In this document: piece after piece, positions 22,560-31,662 of the stretch
Position numbering within the stretch: the stretch's first letter is position 1
Layout: every line of letters starts with the position of its first letter
NCBI GenBank assembly: GCA_021396245.1
Contig: WNYE01000152.1
Location: forward strand, 1 to 46,322
Length of the DNA: 46,322 bases
Origin: Sporothrix humicola
Taxonomy: Eukaryota > Ascomycota > Sordariomycetes > Ophiostomatales > Ophiostomataceae
Direction of reading: 5' to 3'
Position numbers and translations under genes: made by a program
The notes under the pieces: generated by a model
The model's input: only the letters and a program-made list of their open reading frames with translations
Told to the model about the DNA's origin: nothing
Database searches by the model: none

Positions 22560-23733
22560 GGTGGACACGACAAACTGTGGTGACAGATTTTGTTTGAGTT
22601 TAGTTTTCTTGGTACCTTTTCTTCTCAGGTCATTGGTTTTGGAGACACTCCTTGTTGGGCTTGGAGTGGTATGCATTGGTGTTTAAACAAACGAGTAATG
22701 GGTATGTCTGATACGGTTTCTTCTTTTTTTCTTCTTCTTTGGCATTTTTCCATACATTTTTTTTTTTTTTTTTCACTTCTACTTCATATCCAGCCCAGAA
22801 TACGGGCCAACCCATACGCGGCGTTCATTCTACTGTGCCATCCACGCAAAAGGAGGCAACAGAGGCACAACGTGCCAAAATTCAAACATTTTTATCCGTC
22901 ATCATCGAATTCCTGCTGTGTTGTGTGAATCTTGAGTGAATGTAAATGTAATTGCCTCATCTTTCCGGGTTTTTTTTTGGTTTTTTTTTTTTTTTAATCG
23001 GCTTTATTTTCTATTGCTTTGATATTTCCTTTTTACAAAAAAAAAAAAAAATGAAAAAAGAAAACGAAAACACGATACATTTAAGATAAGTAAAATGAAT
23101 AAGAATGAAAAGAAAATAAACAAAAATGAATTTAAACGCCAATACTGGAAAACAAAAAGATCATACCTTGACTTCATCACAGCTCCACACAATCTATCTT
23201 TACATGACCGACCACCGTGCCTGAAGTCAAAATCAGCGGCACAGACGACAAACAGGACGGACTGCCCCGCGCAGCCGTCCCCGGTGGGTGCGTTTCTGTG
23301 TAAATCAGTCTTTACCCGGTGAGAGGGTGGCTAGCAAATATAACATTGTTCTCCATTATGTTTCTTCCTTTGAAAAAGAAAGGCCGTCATTGGCCAATGC
23401 AGCCCGTGTAAGCCAGAAAATCCGGAGATCTTGGGGGCATAATCCTCCTGTCATATAACCTTGTTTGTCCGCACACGACCTTTACCTTTCCTAGATTTTT
23501 TGACCGTGTTCGCAGCTGTATTGTAATGTCCGTCTGGGGACCGAACAACGCCGAAATTGGTTACTAATGTCTACAAAAATGCCCGGCCTGTTAGGGATGG
23601 TGGATTGTAAATGAATAAAAGGCGTCTCTGGTCCAATCTTGTACTCTTCATTTGATTTTCACGAGCAGGGATCGGCTGTCTTTGAATTCTATTTCACATA
23701 TTTTCGTGTCTTTTCTCGTCGCCATTTCACGGA
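22560..23733. other. Intergenic region with homopolymer tracts
   Basis: The first part is the 3' UTR of the Zn2Cys6 gene. T-rich tracts lie at about 22716-22775 and 22970-22996, and an A run at about 23037-23050. No gene is supported. The last 150 bp should hold the promoter of the cytochrome-domain gene. Confidence 0.5.
23613..23623 (+). promoter_or_regulatory. TATA-like element before the cytochrome-domain gene
   Basis: GAATAAAAGGC lies about 111-121 bp upstream of the ATG at 23734, a plausible distance for a fungal TATA element with a short 5' UTR. It is inferred from sequence only. Confidence 0.4.
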
Positions 23734-24966
23734 ATGGTCTCCTCCAGTTTGCTGGCCGCCGTGGCCGTTGCCGTCCAGGCAGGCACAGCATCCGCCGCCT
23801 TTTGTGATGCCTCTTTCACGGCCACCAGCGTCTGCCTCGCCGAGATCGCAGCCAGCAGCGGCGTCTCCTTCCGGATCGGTGTTCAGGAGGCAGCTGCAGG
23901 GTCGACGTCGGACACTCTGCTGCAAATCGTGTCTCCCATCGCCAATGGCTGGGCCGGCATTGCGTGGGGCGGTTCGATGCTGGGCAACCCGTTGACGGTG
24001 GGGTGGCCTTCCGCGACGGACAACTCGGCCATTGTGTCGTCGCGCTGGACGACGAGCCATACTGTCCCGGCCGCTTATGCTGGCGCGACGTACCGCACGC
24101 TTTCTTCGTCCAAAAACGCGACGCACTGGTCGTTGGCGGTTGTCTGCAGCGGGTGCAGCGCGTGGTCGGGCGGATCGCTGGGCAGCAAGCTGGCCTGGGC
24201 CTCGAGCACGACCGCCGTGGCGACGCCTGCGAGCAACACCAGCATCTTTGGCTACCACTCTAGCAAGGGCATCCTGTCGGTTGACCTGGCATCGGCCAAA
24301 CTGCCGACAGACGTGTTTGCACAGTACGTGGCGTTCCTGTCTGGAGGGGATGCTGCACCGGCACCACCGTCGTCAGCTCCTGCTCCACCATCACCTCCAT
24401 CGACTACAATAGCTCCTCCGGCGAGCTCACCGGCTGCGCCGCCATCGTCTTCACCTGCATCGCCCCCACCACCTCCTGTATCATCAACCCACCCCAATCC
24501 GTCGACATCAGAGGCTCCTCCACCTCCAGCTAGCAGCGAAACCGGCGGTTCCGTCACAACTGTTGTCAGTACAGTGTTTGTGACGGTCACGGGGCCAGGT
24601 AGCAAGCCTGCACCGTCGACAACGACTTCACATCTTCCCGGCACAATCATCCCGCCATGGGATAGAACGACTACGACTACGACAACACCTGCAAAACCAT
24701 CCACAACAGATGGTGGCGATGGTGGCGACGGCGGTGACGACGACAATAACGGCCCAACTACAACTTACAGTGTCGTTGAGCCAACGATTACCGTTACGGT
24801 CATCGAAGGTGGCACGGTCCCGTCAGGTGCACCTGCGCCGCCCATCAATCATCCAAACCCGACAATAGTCCCGGCTCCTATCATTGTTGGCGGCAAGAAG
24901 AAGGTGCCGCCGTTTGTGCCGCCCTTCCGCCGGCCGCCGCCATTCGGTGTGCCTGGATGGGCATAA
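23734..24966 (+). CDS. Secreted CDH-type cytochrome-domain (AA8-like) protein
   Basis: Intronless, 410 residues. Residues 1-21 form a signal peptide ending in Ala-Ser-Ala. Residues about 22-205 resemble the haem b cytochrome domain of cellobiose dehydrogenase: GWAGIAWGGSMLGNPLTVGW has the conserved GG-x-Met, with Met82 as likely axial ligand. The Cys138-x2-Cys141 pair is typical, and His175 in FGYHSSKG is the candidate second ligand. In cellobiose dehydrogenase this domain passes electrons to lytic polysaccharide monooxygenases. Here there is no flavin (GMC) domain, no membrane span and no cellulose-binding module. Instead residues about 206-385 are a Pro/Ser/Thr-rich, probably O-glycosylated tail, ending in a basic and Pro-rich segment. 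No GPI signal is obvious. It is probably an extracellular or cell-wall-associated electron carrier; its partner is unknown. Confidence 0.82.
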   Translation: MVSSSLLAAVAVAVQAGTASAAFCDASFTATSVCLAEIAASSGVSFRIGVQEAAAGSTSDTLLQIVSPIANGWAGIAWGGSMLGNPLTVGWPSATDNSAIVSSRWTTSHTVPAAYAGATYRTLSSSKNATHWSLAVVCSGCSAWSGGSLGSKLAWASSTTAVATPASNTSIFGYHSSKGILSVDLASAKLPTDVFAQYVAFLSGGDAAPAPPSSAPAPPSPPSTTIAPPASSPAAPPSSSPASPPPPPVSSTHPNPSTSEAPPPPASSETGGSVTTVVSTVFVTVTGPGSKPAPSTTTSHLPGTIIPPWDRTTTTTTTPAKPSTTDGGDGGDGGDDDNNGPTTTYSVVEPTITVTVIEGGTVPSGAPAPPINHPNPTIVPAPIIVGGKKKVPPFVPPFRRPPPFGVPGWA

Positions 24967-25065
24967 CCTGACGAGGGTGCTTAGCGGGTAGATAGAGCAA
25001 CAGTATGCCTGCAGATAGATAGGACAGCATGAAATAAAATCTATTGTCTATGATTGGAAACGTCC

Positions 25066-25901
25066 CTACAGCGTATCTTTGAAAAACTTCATCATGAGGG
25101 CGTGACAGTCGCGCGCCCGGCCAGCCAGCCGTGGGTCGGCCCAGTTGGACCGCGCGGCAGCGAAGCCGTGGTGGACGTCCAGAAAGTCTTGTCTAACTGA
25201 CTTCGAAGCAACATCGCCGCCCTTGGCCTGGATGCCCGCCCAGACGGCGTCCATGATCGTCTGGTCCTCGCCCTGGCTGGGCACGAGGAGCGCCGGCACC
25301 TGCACGTGGTTGCCGTCGTCGGCCACGAAAAAGGATGGGTGGATGAGCGCGACGGAGTCGAACAGATTGTCGGGCTGAGCCTGGATGAGTTTCTTGGCGC
25401 CAAAGCAGAAGCCATAGCCCTGGGTGCGCGGTGCGTAGCATTAGCATGAGTTCATCGTGTGGTCCTTGTCATACGTCACGGCTGTTGACTCACCCCAATC
25501 TTGGCGGCCCCCTCCTCCTTCACCTTGTTGATTGTCGCCTCCACGGCCGGCCGGATCTGCTTCTCCCAGTTGCCTCGCGCCTGCACCCACGCCGTCAACG
25601 CTTGCCGGCCTTCTTTCGGAGGCATATTGTCGACCGGCCAGGACTCCCCTCTGAACAAATCAGGGAGGACGACCCGGAACCCAGAGGCGGCTGCCAAGTG
25701 GTCGACGCCCTGCAGCGTGTTTTGGTGGAGGGCGAAAATGTCGTAGATGCACACGAGCACCTTTGTGGCGTCGGCAGGGCCCGCCGAGTAGACGCGGAGA
25801 TCGGGCTGGTCCGGCACCGACACGGTAAAATATGTGCCGGTCGGCGTGTAGTCGGAGGTGAAGGGCGGCAGGGTGCAGCACTGCTCGGGTAGTTGTGTCA
25901 T
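25066..25901 (-). CDS. Dienelactone hydrolase family protein
   Basis: Two exons: 25901-25494 and 25419-25066, with a 74-nt intron (GTGAGT donor, CAG acceptor), give 253 residues. The join creates the nucleophile motif GYGFCFGAKK, so the intron lies just before the catalytic elbow, with Cys141 as nucleophile. DVHHGFAAAR near residues 217-226 supplies the catalytic His, and the acidic partner is probably in SQGEDQT (about 185-191). The N-terminus (QCCTLPPFTSDYTPTGTY) is typical of the fungal AIM2-like branch of this family. Classical members open dienelactone to maleylacetate in chlorocatechol breakdown, but many fungal members have other or unknown esters as substrates. Start is the first ATG in frame. 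Facing the FAD monooxygenase gene across 1.66 kb suggests shared use in aromatic metabolism; that is inference. Confidence 0.9.
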
Positions 25902-26502
25902 CTTGACGGTGGTGCGCTTGGCGACTGGGCTGCTTGGCAACGGTGTAGTGTAGAAGAAGAGCAGCTGTGGAAAGACTCGACCGAGGAACGAGTCAATCGA
26001 GGAGAGATCAGGTGGTTGGAAGCTCAATTGTCAGATGTTTGTGGTCAGGAGTCAAGGTAAGAGTAAACAATTGATGTCACGAGCCAAGATTGGGATGATT
26101 TAAGCCTGTGTCTTACATCAATTGTTGACCAATGTTGGTGACGAAAGTCTGAACTTTGAATTCTACCAGGCGAATTGAACAGCCATTCCGTATCTCGGCA
26201 ATACACACATCCGCAGCAGGATCTCGGCAGGCAGGACGGTCGACAGATACGCGATAAAGATGAAGCGGGCAATCAAAAAGCGACAAAGATCCCATCGTAA
26301 GTGTTCAACCGTTGATACCAAGCACGTCAATCAAGCCCCCACGGAGACTCGCCGGTAGCGCGTCTCGTGAGTGAACGAAAGCCAAGAGCCAAGCCGAGAT
26401 ATGCGGAGGTGCACGTTGATTGACGTTGAAGTTGTGAGTGGACGGCGCTACTGCACGAACCCCGGCCTGTAGTGTGTTTAGTGCCCGTTTGGACGGAGTT
26501 TT

Positions 26503-26578
26503 CCTGCAGATTCGTGCAGATTTCCGTAGCTTTTCTGGAGAATCTCTGCAGAATCTTTGCAGGCCTCTGCAGATTTTC
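26503..26578. repeat. Cluster of TGCAGATT-like motifs in the divergent promoter
   Basis: Within about 75 bp the core TGCAG occurs five times, most often as TGCAGATT or TGCAGAAT. Copies are partly tandem, for example TGCAGATTCGTGCAGATTT. It could be a regulator-binding array or a decayed short repeat. Confidence 0.55.
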
Positions 26579-27460
26579 GACTTGTTTCAACGTCTGTTTG
26601 CAAGCTCAAAGTGCGCCAGGAACGACACATCCAGCGGATGGATCCATCCGTCTTGTGCTGCGACTCAATTCTTCGCTTTGCACTTCTGCACGCACGTCGA
26701 GCGCTACGACACTGTTGAATTGACTGCAGAGACCTTGTGTTGAATCAATTGCATTGTCTCTTGAGTATTCACCCTTTCTGGCTATGTCGTTCCGCGCAAC
26801 AGTCCATCCGCGAGAGCACATCCGCAAGACTTGCATCTCGACAATCAACCCCACTGGTCACGACACCGCCCACACATCCCGCCCTTTACCACATGCTTGC
26901 CAGTTGTTGTCCATTCACATTGCCTGCCGCATAGCCAGAATCCAACACGACGTCTATTGTTTCCTAAGAGCGGCCCGCTGGAAAATCAATCAACTCCAAC
27001 AGCCAACAATCCAGTGGCTGCCACGCGCGCTGTCGCTTGTGCGTCGCTATCTTTTGTGCATGCACTTCGCCTACAACTCGCCTTGCCTGCAGTCATTCCC
27101 GTCTGTCGTTCCCGAGTCTGCTTCCCGAATGTGTCGTTCCTGGTGTTCTTTTCTCCACTTGGACTTGATTTATCGTCCATTCTGACCGGCCGTCGTATCT
27201 GCGGGGATAGTACGATATCATGGAGGCTCTTTTACTGCCAGCTCAATTTGGGGGCCAGAACGGCATGAAGCCGGAAACAACCACAATCCATCACAAACAA
27301 AAAGACTGGGATGGGATGACGGACTGAACCTTCCTTGAACCGGGTCCCTGGATGTTGGATTCTATGAATTTGCAGATTTTCTTTTTGGTGACATTCGCTC
27401 CTTCCGTCTTCTGGTTTTATTGATTTCAACCGTGTCGCCTCGCTCTTTCCCCGAGCCTCG

Positions 27461-27470
27461 ATATTAAAAG
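27461..27470 (+). promoter_or_regulatory. TATA-like element before the FAD monooxygenase
   Basis: ATATTAAAAG lies about 95-105 bp upstream of the ATG at 27564, a normal fungal distance. No other candidate nearby fits as well. Confidence 0.5.
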
Positions 27471-27563
27471 ACGACGTCCGACCCGGGTTTCTGGTCGACT
27501 TCCCGTTCTGGAACAGACACATCTTACAACACCATCACATCACACCACATCAGAACCAACATC

Positions 27564-28954
27564 ATGGTGAGTCCCAAACACACAAAGCAACCCTCTCTCA
27601 CCTATCACCACCACTAACAACCCAGGAAATCATCGTCATCGGCGCCGGCCTCGCCGGCCTCACCGTCGCCATTGCCCTGCAGCAGGCCGGCCACAAGATC
27701 ACCGTCCTCGAGAGCGCGCCCCAAATCACCTACATTGGCGCCGGCATCCAGGTCTCGTCCAACTCGTCGCGCATCCTGCGCAAGCTCGGCGTCGACAAGC
27801 ACATTGAAAAGTACTGCACGGAGCCTGTCGACCTGCGGATGATGCGCTGGCAGGACGGCCAGGTGCTGGTCGAGTGTCCTCTCAAGGCACCGGCGCTCGA
27901 CGAGTACGGCAGCCCCTACTGGCACATCCACCGCGCCGACCTGCACCGCGGGCTGATGGCGCGGGCCACCGAGCTGGGCATTGTGGTGCACCTGGACAGC
28001 CGCGTGCAGACGGTCGAGCCCGACGTGCCGGCTGTCACGACAAAAGGTGGCGTTCGGCACACGGCCGACCTGATTGTGGCCTCGGACGGCCTGCACTCGA
28101 TCTGCCGCGAGATTGTGCTGGGCCACAAGAGCCCGCCGAACCCGACGGGCCAGATGGTGTACCGCGTGACGCTGCCAACGCGCAAGCTGGCCGGCATCCC
28201 GCAGCTGGAGGATTTAATCACCATTCCGCGCAACAACCACTGGATCGGCCCCCACGCCACTATTCTGTCGTATCTCCTCGAAGGCATCAACGAGCCGCTC
28301 ATCAACTTTGTCTTTACTTGTGACGTCAACATGGACGACGGCGTCAACACCAAGATCGGCACCAACGAGGAAGTGCGCGCCCGCTTCAAGGACTGGGATC
28401 CGCGCCTGGACGCCATGCTCGCCCACGTCGACGAAGTGCTCGAGTGGCGCCTCTTTACGCACCACGAGATCCCCAACTGGGCGCACTCGAGCAACAAGTT
28501 GGTTCTGATTGGCGACGCCGCCCATGCCATGACCCCGTATTTGGCCCAAGGCGCCGCCATGGGCATCGAGGACGCCGCCATCCTGGGTGGCATCCTGTCC
28601 GAGCCCGACTTTGGCACGGCCGAGCAGCTTCCCTCCGCACTCAAGCTCTACGAAAACCTCCGCATCAAGCGCGCCGCCCGCGTCGCCGAAGCCTCGATTA
28701 CCAGCCGCTACTTTACCCAGATGAACGACGGGCCCGACCAGCAGAAGCGCGACGCCTGGATGCTCGCCAACCCGGGCATCAAGGAGAAGCACATTAACAT
28801 CCGCTCGCGCAAGGAGTTTTTGGACGAGCTGTTTGGTTACGATGCGTACGGCGCGCTGGAGCAGGCCCTCAAGACGGCGCGCGCAGGCAGTGTCGCTGAT
28901 GTCAAGGCGCAGGTCGGCACGTCGTCAGTGTCGGCCATTGAGGTGGAGGCATAA
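27564..28954 (+). CDS. FAD-dependent aromatic monooxygenase (salicylate hydroxylase-like)
   Basis: The coding exons are 27564-27566 and 27626-28954, giving 443 residues. The first exon contributes only the ATG; the intron starts GTGAGT directly after it and ends CCCAG before GAAATC. Without this join the flavin-binding N-terminus has no start codon. Residues 2-14 (EIIVIGAGLAGLT) are the Rossmann GxGxxG motif. The DG motif is at about 154-157 (ASDGLHS) and the GD motif at about 297-302 (GDAAHAMTPYLAQGAAMG), which together mark class A flavoprotein hydroxylases. Salicylate 1-monooxygenase, 3-hydroxybenzoate 6-hydroxylase and 6-hydroxynicotinate 3-monooxygenase all share these, so the substrate is not fixed. 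It uses NAD(P)H and O2 to hydroxylate or decarboxylate-hydroxylate an aromatic acid. No targeting signal is seen, so it is probably cytosolic. It lies convergent with the MFS transporter. Confidence 0.93.
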
Positions 28955-30075
28955 CTGCGACCGCGAACGAAGTGAGCGGACGAGTGGCGAGTGACGAGCG
29001 AAGCAAGGAAAGACAATTTAGATAGGGGATCGTCATAGAGTAATCGATTTGTACATGATAACTAATCACGGCCACAATGAACCCCAAATGTGATATGACG
29101 AGACATGCAGTACCAATCAGTGCCTTGCTGTTTACAAAAGCACACGGTCTCTGCATAGATTGCACACAGTCACACAAAAACGTGGGACAAACCCAGGCTG
29201 TCGGGACAGACCCCAACAGAAACGGCCCCCAGATTTCAGACCCCAGATGATGCCGTGTTACCAGACAGCCGGTACAATGTACAAGTCCCAAGTAGCAATG
29301 ACCTACATACCATGTCAGCATGACATGAAACTGATACCATGGACGAAAATGGCAAAGAAACACATTAATGCCTATTTTACGACATACCACATACATCTTC
29401 TTACTCTCGGTATTTCGCCGGGCAAGCGAGATTTCATCAAACCCATGATCAATATAAACAAGAAACACGCCACGATGGAGCAAGGTCTCGAAACTGTCTT
29501 CTTGGCCATCTTGGCAGATTTAGGAACTGTTAACATTTATCTCGCTCGACGTCCCCGGCGACTCTCCGGTTGCCAAGGTGTGGAGGAAAAAGTTGTGGAG
29601 AGTGTGCTAGCGAAGTGGGTGCATGGGGAACAGCCCCAATGCGGAGGTAGACACCCCAGCCGAGTTCTCCGTCTTTCGGCAGATGACTCTGAAAATTTAC
29701 GTTCACTCTGTCGCTCTCAGTATGGCTCGTGTCTTGCTTGATGAATGGAATAAAATTGCAGCTTTGAGAATGTTGGTCCTATCCACAAATGCTCGCTAGG
29801 TGTAAGAAAATGAGAAATACAGGAAATGAAGAGAAATGGAAAACAAGCAATAAAAGTGTAGAGGAAATGTGCGTCCCAAAGAGGGAAAACACCAGCCGTG
29901 GTAAATGGCACGAAATGAATTATGTGTAGGTTCCAACACTCCCCCCTTTCAACTTATTCATTCAGGCATGTGTGTGTCTTTCGGCAGACAAAACAACGCC
30001 AACGGCTCGAGCCTCTCGACGCCGTGTCCACAGTAATGTAGACGGACTCAGTCGCCTTCGGCGAGCGAGTGCCAC
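28955..30075. other. Convergent intergenic region between monooxygenase and MFS genes
   Basis: 1.1 kb with no supported gene. A frame of about 190 codons (29160-29741) lacks an ATG start and family motifs. GC-rich sequence with GAGCG and GCGAG motifs lies just beyond both stop codons, including a perfect stem-loop TCGCC-TTC-GGCGA near 30052-30064. That hairpin could mark the MFS 3' end. Confidence 0.5.
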
Positions 30076-31662
30076 CTAAGAGTACTGGTGGAAGTTGGGC
30101 GCGCCCAGCTTCTTTCGCCAACTCTCACCCTTGATCATCAGCGCCAGGATCGGCAGCCAAAACACCAGCAGGATCAGCGCCTGCGACGACCACGTCCAGG
30201 CATAGCCGATGCGCTGCACCATGGGCGACCACCAGAAGCCGACGACAAACGACAGGCCGCGGCCCAGATTCATGAGCACGGCCGACTCGGGCGTCTGCGG
30301 GCGGTAGCAGTCCGAAACATAAGCGTAGAGGCAGGTCGAGGTGATCTGGAGGCCGACGACGCCGACGGAGAGGCCGATCAAAGGAACAATGTAGCTGTAG
30401 TTCTTCTGGAGGCAGACGCCGAAAATGATCATGCCCGTGGGACCCAGAATGGCCGAGATGCACGTGAGGTACAGACGGTGCTCGGGCTTGGCGCGGCCGT
30501 CGTTCTTCTTGGCGAGCCGGTACACGATAATGTCGGACAGCTTGCCGCCCGAGAGCTCGCCGATGATGCACCCAATGATCAGCGGGATGCCGGTGCACAA
30601 ACCAATGGTGCCGCTGGCAAAGTGGTACTTGGACCCATAAATCTTGGCCATGCTGATGGCCGGCAGGATGTTGATAAACGTCCAGCTCAGCGTGTAGAAC
30701 CAGAACGGCAGCGAGATCGACGGGTACTTGAGCATCATGAAGGACGTCAAAAAGTCGGTGCCTCTGAGACGTCTCTGCGGGATCAGGTTGCCCTTGAGGT
30801 TGAACAGCATCTCCATGTACGACCGCTCGTGCGTGCGCTCCTGCAGGAAACGGGGCCCTCTCGAAAACAGTGTTTCAGGAAGGAAAAACAGAGCCACCAA
30901 GAACGACACCGTCGTCACAATCGCCGGCATGTAAAAGTCCCACCGCCAGCCGGCATACTGGCCCAGGTAGCCGCCAAAGAGCACCGCAATGTGCGCGCCG
31001 TTGGTCACAAAGATCGTGTACACGCCCGTCATCTCGCCGCGCTCGTGCATGAAGAACATGTCGTTGAGCACCGGCGTGCCCAGCGCCATCATGCCACCAA
31101 AGCCAATGCCGTTGATGGCGCGCACGCCCACCAGCTGGGCAAACGTTGTCGTGCGCGCCGTCGCAACGTGCGAGATGATCGTGACCAGCTGGGTGATCAG
31201 ACAGAGAGGGCGTCTTCCTAAAACGTTGGAGAGAGGCACCCAGATAAAGGGCGCCACACCGCCGGTGATAATGGCTGTGGTGGTGCTGTACGTGACGATC
31301 TCAACGGGCCGGTCAAAGGCTTTTGACAGAAGCGCGAGACTGGGGTTGGGGACAGCCGCATTAAAGGGTCCTAGCAGCGCCATGAAGCTGACCTGCAGCA
31401 GCACCGTCCACTTCATCCACCGCGGCCAGTTGAGCGGGTCGTCCTTGAAATCCGACGGCTGCGGGATCAGCGGCAGGCCGTGCGGGTCGAGTTTTGGGTT
31501 CAAGCTGCCCTCGGCGCCGTCCGACGACGACGGCTTTTCCGTGTCGTTGTGTGCCGTCAAGTCGCGGTCGTGTCCATGCGAAGAGCCGCCATCCTCAATG
31601 TGCGACCCGTGGCCGCTGCCACTGCCGTTATCCAGTATCGTCGACTGTATCTTTTCCGACAT
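30076..31662 (-). CDS. MFS transporter (DHA1/HOL1-like, 12 TM)
   Basis: Intronless, 528 residues from the first ATG (MSEKIQST). A hydrophilic N-terminal tail of about 80 residues, rich in Gly, Ser, His and Asp, ends with DDPLNWPRW at 74-82. That motif precedes TM1 in many fungal proton antiporters. Twelve hydrophobic spans can be traced. Between TM2 and TM3 lies PLSNVLGRRPL (about 143-153), a form of the MFS loop motif GxxxDRxGRR in which Asp is Asn. The central loop (about residues 280-320) carries charged residues, as usual. Such proteins export drugs or move small organic molecules across the plasma membrane with protons. Next to an aromatic monooxygenase, uptake of an aromatic acid or export of a product is possible; this is inference. 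Confidence 0.9.
   Translation of the reverse strand: MSEKIQSTILDNGSGSGHGSHIEDGGSSHGHDRDLTAHNDTEKPSSSDGAEGSLNPKLDPHGLPLIPQPSDFKDDPLNWPRWMKWTVLLQVSFMALLGPFNAAVPNPSLALLSKAFDRPVEIVTYSTTTAIITGGVAPFIWVPLSNVLGRRPLCLITQLVTIISHVATARTTTFAQLVGVRAINGIGFGGMMALGTPVLNDMFFMHERGEMTGVYTIFVTNGAHIAVLFGGYLGQYAGWRWDFYMPAIVTTVSFLVALFFLPETLFSRGPRFLQERTHERSYMEMLFNLKGNLIPQRRLRGTDFLTSFMMLKYPSISLPFWFYTLSWTFINILPAISMAKIYGSKYHFASGTIGLCTGIPLIIGCIIGELSGGKLSDIIVYRLAKKNDGRAKPEHRLYLTCISAILGPTGMIIFGVCLQKNYSYIVPLIGLSVGVVGLQITSTCLYAYVSDCYRPQTPESAVLMNLGRGLSFVVGFWWSPMVQRIGYAWTWSSQALILLVFWLPILALMIKGESWRKKLGAPNFHQYS

Larger units (their letters stand above)
25902..27563. promoter_or_regulatory. Divergent region between hydrolase and monooxygenase genes
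   Basis: No gene is supported in these 1.66 kb; the frames are short and lack family motifs. Both neighbours read outward, so both promoters lie here. It contains a cluster of TGCAG motifs at about 26503-26578 and a TATA-like element at 27461-27470. Confidence 0.5.

Noticed and set aside
29160..29741. Frame of about 190 codons between the monooxygenase and MFS genes
   Set aside because: Starts at TTG, lacks family motifs and lies in a convergent 3' region.
29671..29988. 13-bp direct repeat GTCTTTCGGCAGA at 29671-29683 and 29976-29988, considered as element ends
   Set aside because: The flanks do not extend the match and no terminal motif or target-site duplication is visible.
30088..31221. 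Plus-strand frame of 377 codons opposite the MFS gene
   Set aside because: Antisense shadow; composition is the reverse complement of membrane-protein codons.
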